A stretch of 64,000 bases of DNA. It comes from Gymnothorax reevesii. Lineage: Eukaryota; Chordata; Actinopteri; Anguilliformes; Muraenidae. The notes under the pieces were generated by a model that made no database searches, was not told the origin of the DNA, and worked only from the letters and a program-made list of their open reading frames with translations. Location: assembly GCA_029721435.1 (NCBI GenBank), contig CM056576.1:60097876-60161875 (forward strand), written 5' to 3'. Positions 51,386 to 62,686 of the stretch are shown piece by piece; the stretch's first letter is position 1; the number at the start of each line of letters is the position of its first letter. The translations under genes were made by a program, and so were the position numbers.

Positions 51386-52479
51386 CAGGCCCGGCACTAG
51401 AACAGGAAATTGGGTGGGCCCAGACACGTCCCTTTATGACAATTATGATAGTCCTTGCTAGTTCTCAATCATTTTCCTTTATTGACGTGTTTTCCAATTA
51501 TCGTAATTGGCAACTGAAGACAAGGTTTCTCTCCATGCGCGATCTTACAGATGAAATAATGGGGTAAATTCAGTAGAACTGAGAATTAGGGTGGACAAAA
51601 CATCCGTTTTAAACAATTATTAGTCCTGACCTGCTCTCAGTCATTTTCATGATTAACAAAAGGTTCACTCTGACAGCACTTAACAGGTGTCGCTTGTTCT
51701 CCCCGATTATGTAGGATGACAATCATTCATCTAGACCCGTATTTGCTGAATTTAAATCAACGTTATTCAAAACTGCGCAAATGGCTTGAGCGGCATGCTT
51801 TGTATAGCCTATTAAACTGCCGAATTCCACTTTTTTCACTCAGTACCGAGAGTAATTTTGAATAACGTTGATTTAAATTAAGCAAGAAAGCGTTCAAATG
51901 AATGATTGTCATTTGACCCAATCGGGAAGAACAAGCAGCACGTTACATGTGGAATATGTATAAATTCAAAATTTGCTTAATTTAAATCAACATTATTCAA
52001 AATTACTCTCGGTATTGACTGAAAAAGGCAGTTTAATGGGCTATAAAAGGCATGCGGCTCAAGCTATTAGCGCAGGTATGCAATTTTGAATAACGCTAAT
52101 TTAAATTCAGCAAATACGGGTCCAGATGAATGATTGTTGTCCTCCCTAATCGGGGAGAACAAGCAACACCTGTTAAGTGCGGAGCGCTCTCAGAGTGAAC
52201 CTTTTGTTAATCATAAAAATGACTGAGAACAGGTCAGGAATAATAATTGTTTAAAACGGATGTTTTGTCCACCCCAATTCTCAATAATACTGAATTTACA
52301 CCATGATTTCATCGCTGTTAGATCGCATATGGAAAGAGACCGTGTTTTCAGTTGCCAATTACAATAATTGGAAAATGCATCAACAAAGGAAAATGATTGA
52401 GAACTAGCCAGAACTATCCTAATTGTCATAAAGGGACATGTCTGGGCCCACCCAACTCCCTGTTCTAGCACCGGGCCTG
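51386..52479. mobile_element. Palindromic hAT-type element, 1094 bp
   Basis: An exact 8-bp target CAACAGGG lies at 51378-51385 and 52480-52487. The ends CAGGCCCGGCACTAGAACAG and CAGGCCCGGTGCTAGAACAG are inverse, and the arms match for about 400 bp. The centre holds further inverted units built on TTTAAATCAACGTTATTCAA and ATTACTCTCGGT. There is no transposase frame. Confidence 0.88.
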
Positions 52480-52487
52480 CAACAGGG

Positions 52488-53160
52488 TGTAATAATAGGA
52501 ACACGCTATCCATTGTTTCACTTCCCAATGATGCAGGCAGAAGAAATAAATGAGAAACCGTCGTATTTCATTCCAACTTCATAAGTTTGAATGATCTGAC
52601 TTAGTTTTCGTTTTGAAATTCCATTCAAATTCGCTAATGGTAATAATTCGAGAATGCCTCATATTCGTAATACTTAATGTAGATGTAAGCGGTGCAGAAA
52701 ACAAGCCTGAAGCAGCGAAGTAAAATGCAACATTAACGTTCATACAGATATAGGACAGAGGCTTCTTTATTTCAACACTTTAAAGGTGAGGAGTGGAGCT
52801 CATTTGATTGGTGAAGAGTTGACTCGGCAGTGTTATACCCACTTAAGCCTTTTCTCCTCCCTCTTTGCCACTTGCGCCGGAGGAGGGACAGAGGAGTACT
52901 TGCACCAGGCTACGCCGGGCACGAAATTGCAGCATATGCCTGGATACACCCTGTTGATGCGGCACTCCCACTATTCCCCGCTCCTGCGCCTGGTCTATGA
53001 ATTTAGAGCCCATGGTGTCCACTTGTGAGGTATAACCCCACCAGCCGGCACCCTTGTGTGACGTGCCATTGCACACACAACAACTTCGACTCTGCTTGGG
53101 CATTTTCACCACAAAGTTACCGCCATCTGAGCCATTACCCCAACACTGGTACCCTGTGCA
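52488..53160. other. Unclassified sequence beside L2
   Basis: The minus-strand frame 52843-53200 is fused to the L2 frame and contains KMPKQSRSCCVCNGTSHKGA. It is Cys-rich but I do not recognise a family. It is probably another repeat. Confidence 0.35.
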
Positions 53161-53966
53161 AGGCATTTTACCAACAATGGGATAAGATCTGAACCAGGTA
53201 AAAGCAGTGCCGCAGATACCCAAATGTGACTGGAAGTGAGAAAGTAGAATGCTATTGATTGACCATATCAAAGGAAGCTCTGAGATCAAGAGGAAGCAGC
53301 AAGGAAATGAATCTAGAATCAGCTGAGAGGAGGACGTCATTGAAAACTCTGAGGAGGGCAATTTCTGTGCAGCGATTCGATCTAAAACCGGCTTGGAAAG
53401 GTTCAAAAAGCTAGTTTTTAAGCACATGATCCTGTAATTAGGTGGCCACTACCATCTCTAAAACTTTGATCAAAAGGGGAAGGTGTGAGATGGGCCTGTA
53501 ATTACTGAGGACTGTAAGATCAAGAGATGGATTTTTAAGATTGGGATGACCATGGCAGTCTCTAATGACAGAGGAACTTGTCCAGACCTTGTCCAGAAGG
53601 CAGCTGTTGACAATGTTGGAAATGGAGGCAAAAAGAGCAGAGACAGGCTTTAAGAAGTGATGTTAGGGCAGGATCCAGTTGGCAAGAGGAACCTAATTTC
53701 ATGACTAAATCTTGAATATGTGTTGAGTTGGTTAGAGTGAAGTGCCTAAGAGGGGTGACATGAGTATTAGGGGCACAGGTGAACAAAGAGCTAGGTGTGG
53801 GATGAGACAATATTTGTTCATAGATTTTTCCATTTTGATTTGAAAACACTGAAGAAAATCATTGCACAGAGTAGTGGAGCCAGTTAGTGTAGAAGATGGA
53901 GGCCAAAAGAGCTTATTAATGGTTTTGAACAAAGTGCTGGGTTTTTTTTTACTACCTTCAGCTTAA

Positions 53967-56959
53967 CCCCTTTGCGCAGAAGCCAAATCTGGCTATTTAG
54001 GTGTTACCTGATTTAAAGCTTTGTAATTCAAGATTGCAGCTTCACAGACAGAAAAACTTTGGCTCAATTGAGTCTAGATACTTGAAGCATTTAGACTTCC
54101 ATCGTATTTCAGTTTATTTTTATGATTTTCGTGGAGAAAAGGGGCTGCAAACACAAAAACTCTTCATGAAAATTCAACTTTGAAATTGCAAAAAAAATAA
54201 ATAATAATAATACTGACAATTGAAAAACTGCTGGGGCTTAAAACTATACATTTTTGGGATCATAAACTTCTTGAGCACAAGTACAATTCATCTTGAACAT
54301 TACATTCTAGATTACCCACTTGCTATGAGCCAAAAAAGACAGCTATCCAGGTGTCTCCCCAAAGACATCAAAATGGTTCACTGTCAAATCATACATTAAT
54401 CATATATTTAACACAAATTAACTTTAGGGGCATGAAATTCAGCATGAACATGTTTTTCTGGTTGAGTTTAGCATGAATTTATCAATATCAGTGCAGTTGA
54501 ACATCAGTGATCACCAGTAACCTCTCAAAACATGCCTTTTCTCCATAATGAAGTTTACAATTTTGTCCATTTTTCTTCAAAGTCCCCCAAACATTAAATA
54601 AAGTGCTGAATAAACAGCCAGAACAATCACCCTGCAATGAAAAGCTACCCGCTCTCACATCCGAGCTCATAACCTTACACCTTATAAGAGTAAAAACTCA
54701 CAAACTCTTTAATATCTGAATTGTGAAATATACCTTATTTAAACAGAACAGAAATCCCACTTACAGGAAAAATCAAACAACATATGCCACCATATTCAAC
54801 AGAATGGTGTTAAGAACGTACCAAGGGATCTACGGACGTGCGTGGGCTGCATGCATTTGGAGAAACAAAAACCTCAGCATTCAGTGTCTTTAAACGCAGT
54901 ATAAATTCAACAGAGTAGAAGTATAACCTTTTTCTTCATTGATACCCTCCTCCAGAGACATATGTATCAGGTAGAAGGAACCCTCCAGTACTGTTTCATT
55001 TGGAATAATTCCCAAAGACCGTATCTATACAACATTTAAATCTCGTAAATGAAACTGAACACTTCAGGCCGGTCTCGGGTGTCTTTGTTTCTTTGAAATC
55101 GTATCATTTTCAGCTGCGCAACCGTGGCCAACATTCGAAGAATAAGACCTGTTATGATTCTGCCTTTTGTGCGCTGTCTTTGTGCTTATTTGTGCTTTAC
55201 TTTCGTTTTATATTTCAGCTTTCATTTCTGCTGTCTGACGATCCACTCCCTCTCTGCCAAACTCCAGTGATGTCGTGTGACAGCCTTCAGCATGCCTGTG
55301 TCTCGTCTTCCAATCACATTTCCTCTTTCGGTTTCGGCTCTGGTATTTCATTCATTGCTTCCACCGGTGTTTAATTATGGGTCTCGCAAAACTCTGAGGG
55401 ACTGCGTTCTCTGATAGGATAATTACTAACCCGTATGTAGCAAGCCGAAGGAGGGCCCGGGCGGGTACTTGAACCTCCAGACTCCCGGGTAAGAGTCATG
55501 CGCACTGACCACATCGGTAAGGTAGCCAGGGCACGTACTTATTAGGAGACACTTCCAGTGACAGGACCCCTCAACTGTCACACGTACTAACCGGCACTTA
55601 TTTGAGGGTGATTGTAAAAATTTCATCAAGTAGTATTAACCTTAATTAACTCATTAGCGAGTGCGTGTGTTTCTGGCTTAAGTAAATTCTGCCTAAGCTA
55701 TCCCTGATAACTGAATTAAAAGCTGCGCTTTCCTTCGCTTCTCTTGGGGTGCATTTACTCGTCATGTTTAGATTACCTTAATCTAAACCGTCTAGCTTGA
55801 TAGATGGTCTCAGCGTCTTGTCTCGAGTCATTATTGTTAACCCAGTTTACGTGTAATTGTTTAATAATCCCATGTGTTTCCGTTTCCAGTCGAAATTGCA
55901 TCCCTGCCTCCTCTCGTGACCATATATGTGGCAGAGAGGGGAAAAGCCGTCAGACGGAACCTTGTGTATGACTCAGATCTGCATGGTGAAATCTCAGCTC
56001 CTTGTGCCTTCCGAGTATTTCCTTTGTATGATTCCAGAGTCTTGTATTTTGCTGTGCCTACGTCTTGTCTGCCCCTTGTCAAAGTCTCCCAGTGTGTCCG
56101 TCAGTCTAGTTAGGTTCAGTTTTTGTTTTTCTAGTTAATCCACTCTTGGAGTTAGTATTTCTGTTCCCCCTGCCTTTGGCAGTGTATCTTAGTTTTCCCA
56201 TTTGTTCAGTGCTTGAGCACGGTGTTTTATTTCTGTCGTGTCTGCCAATTTTCTCTAAGTGTTTTGCGTTTAATAAACACTTCTGGATCCTGCATCTGGT
56301 GTTCTCCTGACCTCATCTTACACGACCTTACTTTTACGGTTAGCTTTGTATCCTATTCTTATTGCCCGATCAATGTATTTCAGTTATTGAGGAAAGTTTA
56401 AACACTCGGGAATCGGATAAGAAACGAGTCTATCAATACATCGTTACCGGGGAAGTACTTGGGTGGATAGAAGGGAGCGCTGAATTTGTCAATGGAGGAA
56501 TCTACGCGTTAATCCATGGGAGGGAACTACGCATATTTTGTTTGTGATGACTGTAATTGACAGTAGAATGTGAGAGAATCAATACCATTTTTTGCTTCAG
56601 AAAACATATTTTTTTAACCTCTAATTGGAATACTGTTGGCTCACTGTAGCTAAAGTGGTTGCAACAGAGTACTTTTTTTCTGTCGCAAGTGATAATTTTT
56701 TTAAACAACTGGATCGATACTATGGGCAAGGATATTGACAAGTTTGCACATCTGGCTTAGCTGAGAAGTTTAATTCATGCAACTCCTGAAAAACAGGGAT
56801 TGGAGGGAACTTCTCCGTACTCTAAATCACGTTTCAGCCCTGCCTGCTTGTGAAAATTCAATAGCTGATCCGGGGGTGCCATCTCGTGGTCGAGTACTGT
56901 AATTAAGTGCTTAAATTTGTAGTTCTATAGACGCAAGCGTCTACATCTGCAGAAAGGGG
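53967..56959. mobile_element. TTAA-target DNA element (piggyBac-like ends)
   Basis: TTAA at 53963-53966 and 56960-56963 flanks CCCCTTTGCGCAGA and the inverse of CCCCTTTCTGCAGATG. Deletion of the element with one TTAA restores the L2 sequence (CTCTTTAAGCTGAAGG). The ends begin TTAACCCCTTT, like vertebrate piggyBac families, and both have subterminal hairpins (AGCCA..TGGCT; TAGACGC-AA-GCGTCTA). No transposase was recognised. It contains a solo LTR at 55150-56322. Confidence 0.8.
55150..56322 (+). mobile_element. Solo LTR, 1173 bp, gypsy type
   Basis: It starts TGTTATGATTCTGCC and ends ...CATCTTACA. The targets are AGACC (55145-55149) and CGACC (56323-56327), one mismatch. TTTAATAAACAC near 56272 is the poly(A) signal about 50 bases before the end. 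A tRNA-like stretch on the minus strand (55440-55560, with GGTTCAAGTACC) may be an inserted SINE head. It shares start and end words with the LTR at 42.2-43.4 kb. Confidence 0.75.
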
Positions 56960-57989
56960 TTAAAGAGCATTCCTGTATGCATTCATCTGTATTGGACTGG
57001 AGGGGTACTGTGAACCCAGTGTTCTTGTATTGACACTCTAGGCACCATCCTGCAGTTTTCATGGACCTAAGGTTAGGAGCGTACCATGGAGAAGTGTGGA
57101 TTGATGGAACAAGTATGGTTTTTCGGAATGCCCTTTTATTGAGGGTCTTGGAAATGATGAAATTACAGTTGTGAATTTGCTCTTCACAAGAAAGTGAAGA
57201 GTCTGAAAGAGGTGCAGAGATGAGGGCATTGAGGAGGGAGAGGTGATTTATTGAATTAATTTTGTGGTAGGTGTTGGCAGATTTACTGGAGCGCCAATGC
57301 AAGGGAATATTGAGACTGAATTTTATGAACTTGTGATCTGATATTTCTAAAATGGATCCAGAAGTGATGCTTAAGCCAGTGGAACAAACTACATCTAGTG
57401 TACGCCCAGGTGTGTAAGTGGGAAAGTCTACATGTAGTTAGAAATCAAAACAGTCTAAAACAGATAAAAATTGAGATGCCACAGTGCAATTTGAAGTGTC
57501 AACATGGATGTTGAAATATCCCAGGAGGAGAATTCTTGAACACATGGAGGACGCTAGGGTACGAAATTCATTAAATTCAGACATAAAATTATTTAGCAAA
57601 GACTTATGTGGTCAGTAAATCACATGGTTAAAAAAACAATGGCACGGAGGCATTTAAAGGCTAAAAATGCAAAGGTTGTGGGAATTAGTTGTGGTAATTA
57701 GTTGAGTAATCGCCTGTGCAGTAATAACTTTACCCATATAATGCAAGTTACTATGTTAGTTATGTACAGGATTAGTCTATAAGTAAGGTTTAGTTGATAA
57801 ACTAGACAAAACATAAAGTATCAGTAGGATTAGTACTTAATCAGTAATGACTGTTGAAGGAAGTAAACGAGGCATGCACTGGGGCGTGCACTGGCAAAGA
57901 ACATAAAACGCAAGACAACACAGTGGAAAAGGATGAGCATAATGAATGCATAAACTAAACATACCAAGTGGAAATAAACATAAACCAGA

Positions 57990-58690
57990 ACAGGCAGTAA
58001 TCACAGATCTTAACAGTCTTCCTCTAGGGGGCATGGTGCCTGGTTTGAGGTCAATGGCAAAGTCATAGGGACAATGACGAGGCAGACGGGTGGCGCAGGA
58101 TTTGCTGAAGATCTCCTTGAGGTCCAGGTATTCGGGTGGAACCTTCTACAGGTTTGGGATATCTTCAGGAACAGAAGCAGGGACTGGTGAGTGGGCCTTA
58201 ATTAAGCATGTCTGCAGGCAGGTGGGACTCGAGCCCAGAATCTCATGGGCCCTCTAGTCCAACTCTGGGTTGTGCTTGGCCATCTAAGGGTGCCCCAGGA
58301 TAACAGGAGAGTGCGAGGAGAGTGAATAGGAAGAGTTTGATGGTCTCCTGGTGATTGCTAGATAAGAAGCTGGAGGGGAACTGTGGAGTGCATGATGTTG
58401 CGGACTCTTTGTCCATTCAGGGATTGGCCACTAGAGGGGATGACACTTTCTCTAATGGGATTCCCCATCACTCTGCTGTTTCTGCATCCATAAAGCTCTC
58501 CTCAGTTCATGAGGGCTAAAGTCTGCTTGGCACCTCCTTCCCACTCTAGGATTACGGGCAGGCAGGTACGATTTTTTGAGGAGATTTCAACAGAAGATAC
58601 GCCCAGTAGTGTGCCTCTCCTCACTAGTGGGCGTTGCCTTTTAAAGGACACCGTGATATGTAATGGCCTGTTCCGCTGGTCCACTTTTTG
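57990..58690 (-). pseudogene. Ty3/gypsy protease-to-RT relic
   Basis: The minus-strand frames show the protease region (LPVILEWEGGAKQTLALM followed by a lost Asp and a stop where the active-site DSG should be), then [53 protein letters not shown] and [18 protein letters not shown]. That is the usual order at the protease-RT junction of fish gypsy elements. It stops right after PPRGRL at about 58012, and sequence below that (57840-57990) is not pol. It is defective: the catalytic residue is missing and the RT body is deleted. Confidence 0.8.
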
Positions 58691-58699
58691 GATTTGCTG

Positions 58700-59334
58700 G
58701 GAGTAAGCCAGAGTCAGGCGCTGCCAAGATAGTGATGTTAGGGATCACCAAATGAACTTAATTTTGGCTATAAAATGACACCTATAGAGAACTCTATAGG
58801 TGACATCATGGAGACTATGTTCATTGCTTTATTGAGTCTATGATTTCAACGTGGCTCGCAGCTTCAGTAGAAAGACACAGTGGTTAGCCTCTACTTTTCA
58901 GGCCAACCTTAACTGATATTTACTGGTAGAGATGGTTCAGTACCACTTCCTTCTCTTTCATATGAGATTGAACATTTCTCTCACTGGCAACAGTTTTGAA
59001 GCTGTATTCAAAAAGCATCCTTTTTAAAGGTGCACTATGCAAGTTTGTTTAATTTCACTTCTGTTGACATTCAAACTCAAAGGGTAACAGAGGTAGCCCG
59101 CCCCTCCCTCCCATAGTTCCCTCCTTCCCATGCTTCCATAACTGTCAACTCTTATCTGTGATTAGCCGGGATGGTTTGTTATGTTATGGGGCACTGCCTA
59201 TGCCCCTTGTGTGCCCACACAGAAAGAACCTATATAAACATATAGGTTTTAACATAGGGTCACATATAGGTTTCACATATATGCGATTACATAAAATTGC
59301 CCATTTTCATATATTATAGGTACATATGTACCTA
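58700..59334. other. Intergenic, no recognised gene
   Basis: Includes AGGTTTCACATATATG-type repeats at 59230-59330 and a short inverted word (CCTATAGAGAACTCTATAGG, 58781-58800). Nothing else is supported. Confidence 0.35.
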
Positions 59335-60351
59335 CAGTGCCGTGAAAAAGTATATGCCCCCTTCCTGATTTATTTTTTTGCATATTTGTCACACTTAAAT
59401 GTTTCAGATCAGCAAATAAATTTTAATATTAGACAAAGACAACCCGGGTAAATACAAAATGCAGTTTTTAAATGATATTTTAATTTATTAAGGGGAAAAA
59501 GCTATCCAAACCAACCTGGTCTGGTGTGAAAAAGTAATTGCCCCCTAAACCTAATAACTGGTTGTGCCAGCCTCTGCGACAACAACTGCAATCAACAGTT
59601 AGTGATAACTGGCAATGAGTCTTTCCGATTGCTGCGGAGGAATTGTGGCCCACTCTTCTTTGCAGAATATTTAATTCAGCCACATTGGAGGGTTTTTGAG
59701 CATGACCGGCCTGTATAAGGTCATGCCACAGCATCACATTCGGCTTTAAGTCCGGACTTTGCTTGGGCAGCTCCAAAACCTTCAGTTTGTTTTTTCTAAG
59801 CCATTCAGAGGTGGACTTGCTAGTGTGTTTCGGATCATTGTCCTGCTGCATAACCCAAGTGCACTTGAGCTTGAGGTCACCAACTGATGGTTGGACGTTT
59901 TCCTTCAGGATTTTCTGGTAGAGAGCAGAATTCATCGTTCCGATTTTGAGAAGTTGTCCAGGTAAGCAGCAAAGCAGCCCCAGACCATCACACTACCACC
60001 TCCATGTTTGACTTTTGGTATGACGTCCATCTTATGAAATGATATATCAGTTTTATGCCTGATGTGACGGGACGCACACCTTTCAAAAAGTTAAACTTTT
60101 GTCTCGTCAGGCCACAGAATATTTTCCTAAAAGTCTAGGGGATCATTAAGATGTATTTTGGCAAATGTGAGACGAACCCTTCTGTTCTTTTTGGTCAGCA
60201 GTAATTTTTGCCTTGGGATTTTTGTCCAGAGACCATTTTTGCCCAGTCGCTTTCTTATTGTGGAATCATGAACACTGACTTTAACTGAGGCAAGCGTGGC
60301 CTGCAGTTCTTTAAATGTTGTTCTGGGTTCTCGGTTTGGCAAGAGTACCAT
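59335..60351 (-). mobile_element. Tc1-like transposon, minus strand, frameshifted
   Basis: The end CAGTGCCGTGAAAAAGTATA after TA at 59333 is the terminal repeat of a common fish Tc1 family. The transposase relics are REPRTTFKELQATLASVKVS, VHDSTIRKRLGKNGLWTK (60127-60351) and MNSALYQKILKENVQPSVG, QQDNDPKHTSKSTSEWLRKN and KQSPDLKPNVMLWHDLIQAG (59600-59935; both catalytic Asp regions, with NVM where IEN is expected). Frameshifts separate the parts. The right end is lost in a G-rich stretch. Confidence 0.88.
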
Positions 60352-60354
60352 TCA

Positions 60355-60520
60355 CAACCTCCACTTTTTTGGGGGTTTTTTTGGCCAGAATTATTTTAAA
60401 AGGGGGCACAAATATTTTTGGGGGGTTTTTATGAGTGAGAAGGGGGTTTAGAATGATGGGGGAACAATTTTAAAAGGACGGGTTAGCCGCAACGCGCGTA
60501 AAAAAAAATCGTGCTAATGC
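60355..60520. repeat. G/T-rich low-complexity stretch
   Basis: Runs of five to six G (GGGGG, GGGGG, GGGGGG, GGGGG, GGGGG) within about 110 bases alternate with T runs, where the Tc1 sequence should continue. It could form G-quadruplexes on the plus strand or reflect poor base calling. Confidence 0.6.
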
Positions 60521-60649
60521 CGATGCACGTTGTTACTTCGTGTCTACCACGCTATGTCCTTTCTTTTGAACTACTTATGTTTTTTTTTTCTGCTTTCCGA
60601 TGACGATGCTGTGAACAGAGCTTTGCATGTTAAGTCATACATTACATTA

Positions 60650-60745
60650 GTGTCTGCGGTGGGATTCGAATCAGGAACCCTGTGGAAGAGCAATGTTAAT
60701 CACACCATTCACTGTGGCCTTAACCACTACACCAACTGAGATTGT
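60650..60745 (-). repeat. tRNA-like SINE head
   Basis: The minus strand reads TTGGTGTAGTGGTTAAGGCC (A-box) and GATTCGAATCC (B-box) with cloverleaf-like spacing enlarged to about 50 bases between boxes. The spacing and lack of tRNA 3' structure make it a SINE head and not a functional tRNA. Confidence 0.6.
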
Positions 60746-60810
60746 TGCCAGCACACTGCCATTAGTATCCATTTATCACTGAAGCTTGAAAGACAATCGA
60801 AAGAGATATA

Positions 60811-61215
60811 TATATATATATAAATATAAATACACACACAGGTTATATATATACTCTTTTTTTTCTCATGTATTCATTTTCTCTTTTATTTATTGTTGTC
60901 AATGAGGAGACGAGTGAATATCCATTTTGATGTCTTTCATGCTGGTGGCCGTTCCGGAGACATTAGGTAGAATAATTTGAGCAGAACAAACTATTAGTGG
61001 CTGAGTTGGGTTAAGGTGAGGGTTAGGGATAGCATTCCCTATGAGTTGGATAGGGATAGAGATGGTTTAGTTCGTTTGGTGATGAGTGTGCCGTGCGGCA
61101 CGCGGCGAGTACGGTTGGAAGAGGAGGAGGGGGATTCGGCACGACACGATATATGATATATAATGATATACGATATCATTACTCAAACACGATATACATA
61201 TATATATATATATAT
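60811..61215. repeat. AT microsatellites and flanking AT-rich DNA
   Basis: (TA)n runs lie at 60806-60822 and 61197-61216, with palindromic ATATGATATATAATGATATAC words at 61150-61180 and a short GAGGGTTAGGGATAG stretch near 61017. Confidence 0.8.
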
Positions 61216-61611
61216 GTACATATACACACACAGACACTAAACTTTGTACGCATTCGCCTGCTTATGACAGAACAATAGATCAGTGTCATGACAAATTAAA
61301 AACAATGGGCGCGGTGCCAAAGTCTTGCAGCTCAAGTTATGAGGCAGACAGATTGATTTCTCACAGTGTGAGGCACGGATAACATATTCAGCGAAATTAT
61401 AGATCAGGTCCTTTTCCTTCTTAATGATCTATTATTGTCGTTAACGTCATATAAATTGGCAGCCATAAATGCACTCGAGTGTTTCCTATTTCGAATGGAA
61501 ATAAAGGGCGCGATGAAATTGGACATACGTGCACAAAGTTTATTTCGAGAATATAAAGGGTCCTCACCGACAAACAAAAACCAAAATGAGTGCTTGAGCG
61601 GTGCAAGATGA

Positions 61612-62440
61612 GTGGAACTTCAGACTCCAGAGGCCGCGGTTGAATTGTGCAAAGAGCGGGGACTGATTGCTCGCACTCCGCTTTGTCGGCGGTGTCGCAG
61701 AGCCCTCTTGCGGTTTGCGAAGGCAGACTCTCGAGTGGGCTTCGTATGGCGCTGCCGCAATCGGAGACGCAGCAGCAGCCACCACTCGGACCTCCGACCG
61801 CAGCATTTGTCGTGGCAGCTGGTTCGCTGGCAGCAGGATGTCATTGGAAGCCGTCCTGGTGCTCACCTACTGCTGGGCGGCGCAGATGTCAAACAAAGCG
61901 GCGGCGGCAATAAAGGATTCCAGCCTCGACGGCGGGCTCACAAGCAATGAGACCGTCGTCGACCGGTTAGCTTATTGCCGCAAAGTTTGCCTCCACGTGG
62001 TCCAGCAGTGTAGTACCACCGCTATAGGGGGCCCGGGACATATCGTGGAAATCGACGAGTCCAAATTTGACAGCCGCCGAAAATACCACCGTGGTGGTTT
62101 TTTTTTTTTTTCTTCGAGGTTGAGAACCGGAATTCGGCGACGTTAATACCCCTTATTAAGGAGTATCTTGCCGCCGGTTCGCAAAGCGTAACCGACTGCT
62201 GGCGGGCATACAATTACCTCAGCGAGGAAAACTTCCAGCATCTCGCTGTGAACCACTCCTTGAACTTCGTCGATCCTGCCTCCCCTGGCGCGCACACTCA
62301 AAATATTGAGTGCCAGCGGTGGCAGATCGAGAGGTCCTCGCCATCCACGCACACGAGCAGCAGCGGCGAAGGCTTAGGGTTCTATTTGGCAGAGTACACG
62401 TGGGCGACGTAAATACAGCGGCGTCGACCACTTTGCTCAA
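61612..62440 (+). pseudogene. Merlin transposase (IS1016/IS1595-like DDE)
   Basis: Three frames together follow the eukaryotic Merlin transposase. N-terminal: EAAVELCKERGLIARTPLC and FVWRCRN (61612-61780). Middle: ICRGSWFAGSRMSLEAVLVL, AYCRKVCLHVVQQCSTTAIG, GPGHIVEIDESKF and YHRGG (61790-62097). C-terminal: LIKEYLAAGSQSVTDCWRAY, LAVNHSLNFVDP and GAHTQNIECQRW (62140-62320), with a stop near 62412. The candidate DDE residues are Asp at 62054, Asp at 62194 and Glu at 62308. One frameshift lies near 61795; a 15-T run at 62097-62111 breaks the frame and replaces the expected downstream motif. No terminal repeats were identified. Confidence 0.85.
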
Positions 62441-62686
62441 ATTTTAGCCGACATCCCGTTGCTGTACGCGCCACCAAAGAGCACGTAACATCTCGTCGCC
62501 ACCACTCTCCAGACTTCTGCTTCGGCAGAGGTCTCCTATAGAGCTTGGCAACCAACGTCACTGCGCAATGCATTCTGGGATGTAAACAATAGCGCGCCAC
62601 CATATTGTGAGGCCATATTGTGCGAGACTAAATTAAAACAGAGCTAAAGAGACACAGTTACTTGGTGTAAACTAGTCGAAAGCGCT

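Larger units (their letters stand above)
53160..57640 (-). mobile_element. L2-clade LINE relic split by a TTAA element
   Basis: The endonuclease end reads ILLLGYFNIHVDTSNCTVAS, then ISDHKFIKFSLNI (57300-57560), and RKTILVPSIHTSPWYAPNLR, LRSMKTAGWCLECQYKNTGF (56925-57302). After the insertion it continues LFKLKVVKKNPALCS at 53960 and the RT start (LNLSKPVLDRIAAQK, FSMTSSSQLILDSF, HLGICGTAFTWFRSY) to 53175, where it is cut off. Stops are frequent. This is a second, independent L2 copy from the one at 46-49 kb. Confidence 0.85.

Noticed and set aside
52843..53200. Cys-rich minus-strand protein domain fused to the L2 frame
   Set aside because: I could not match it to any family, and it directly continues a truncated LINE frame. 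It is more likely a chance frame across a repeat junction.
55874..56138. Two open frames in the solo LTR
   Set aside because: They lie wholly within LTR sequence, overlap in different frames and have no homology.
61011..61045. Telomere-like GGGTTAGGG sequence
   Set aside because: Only one or two units, not an array.
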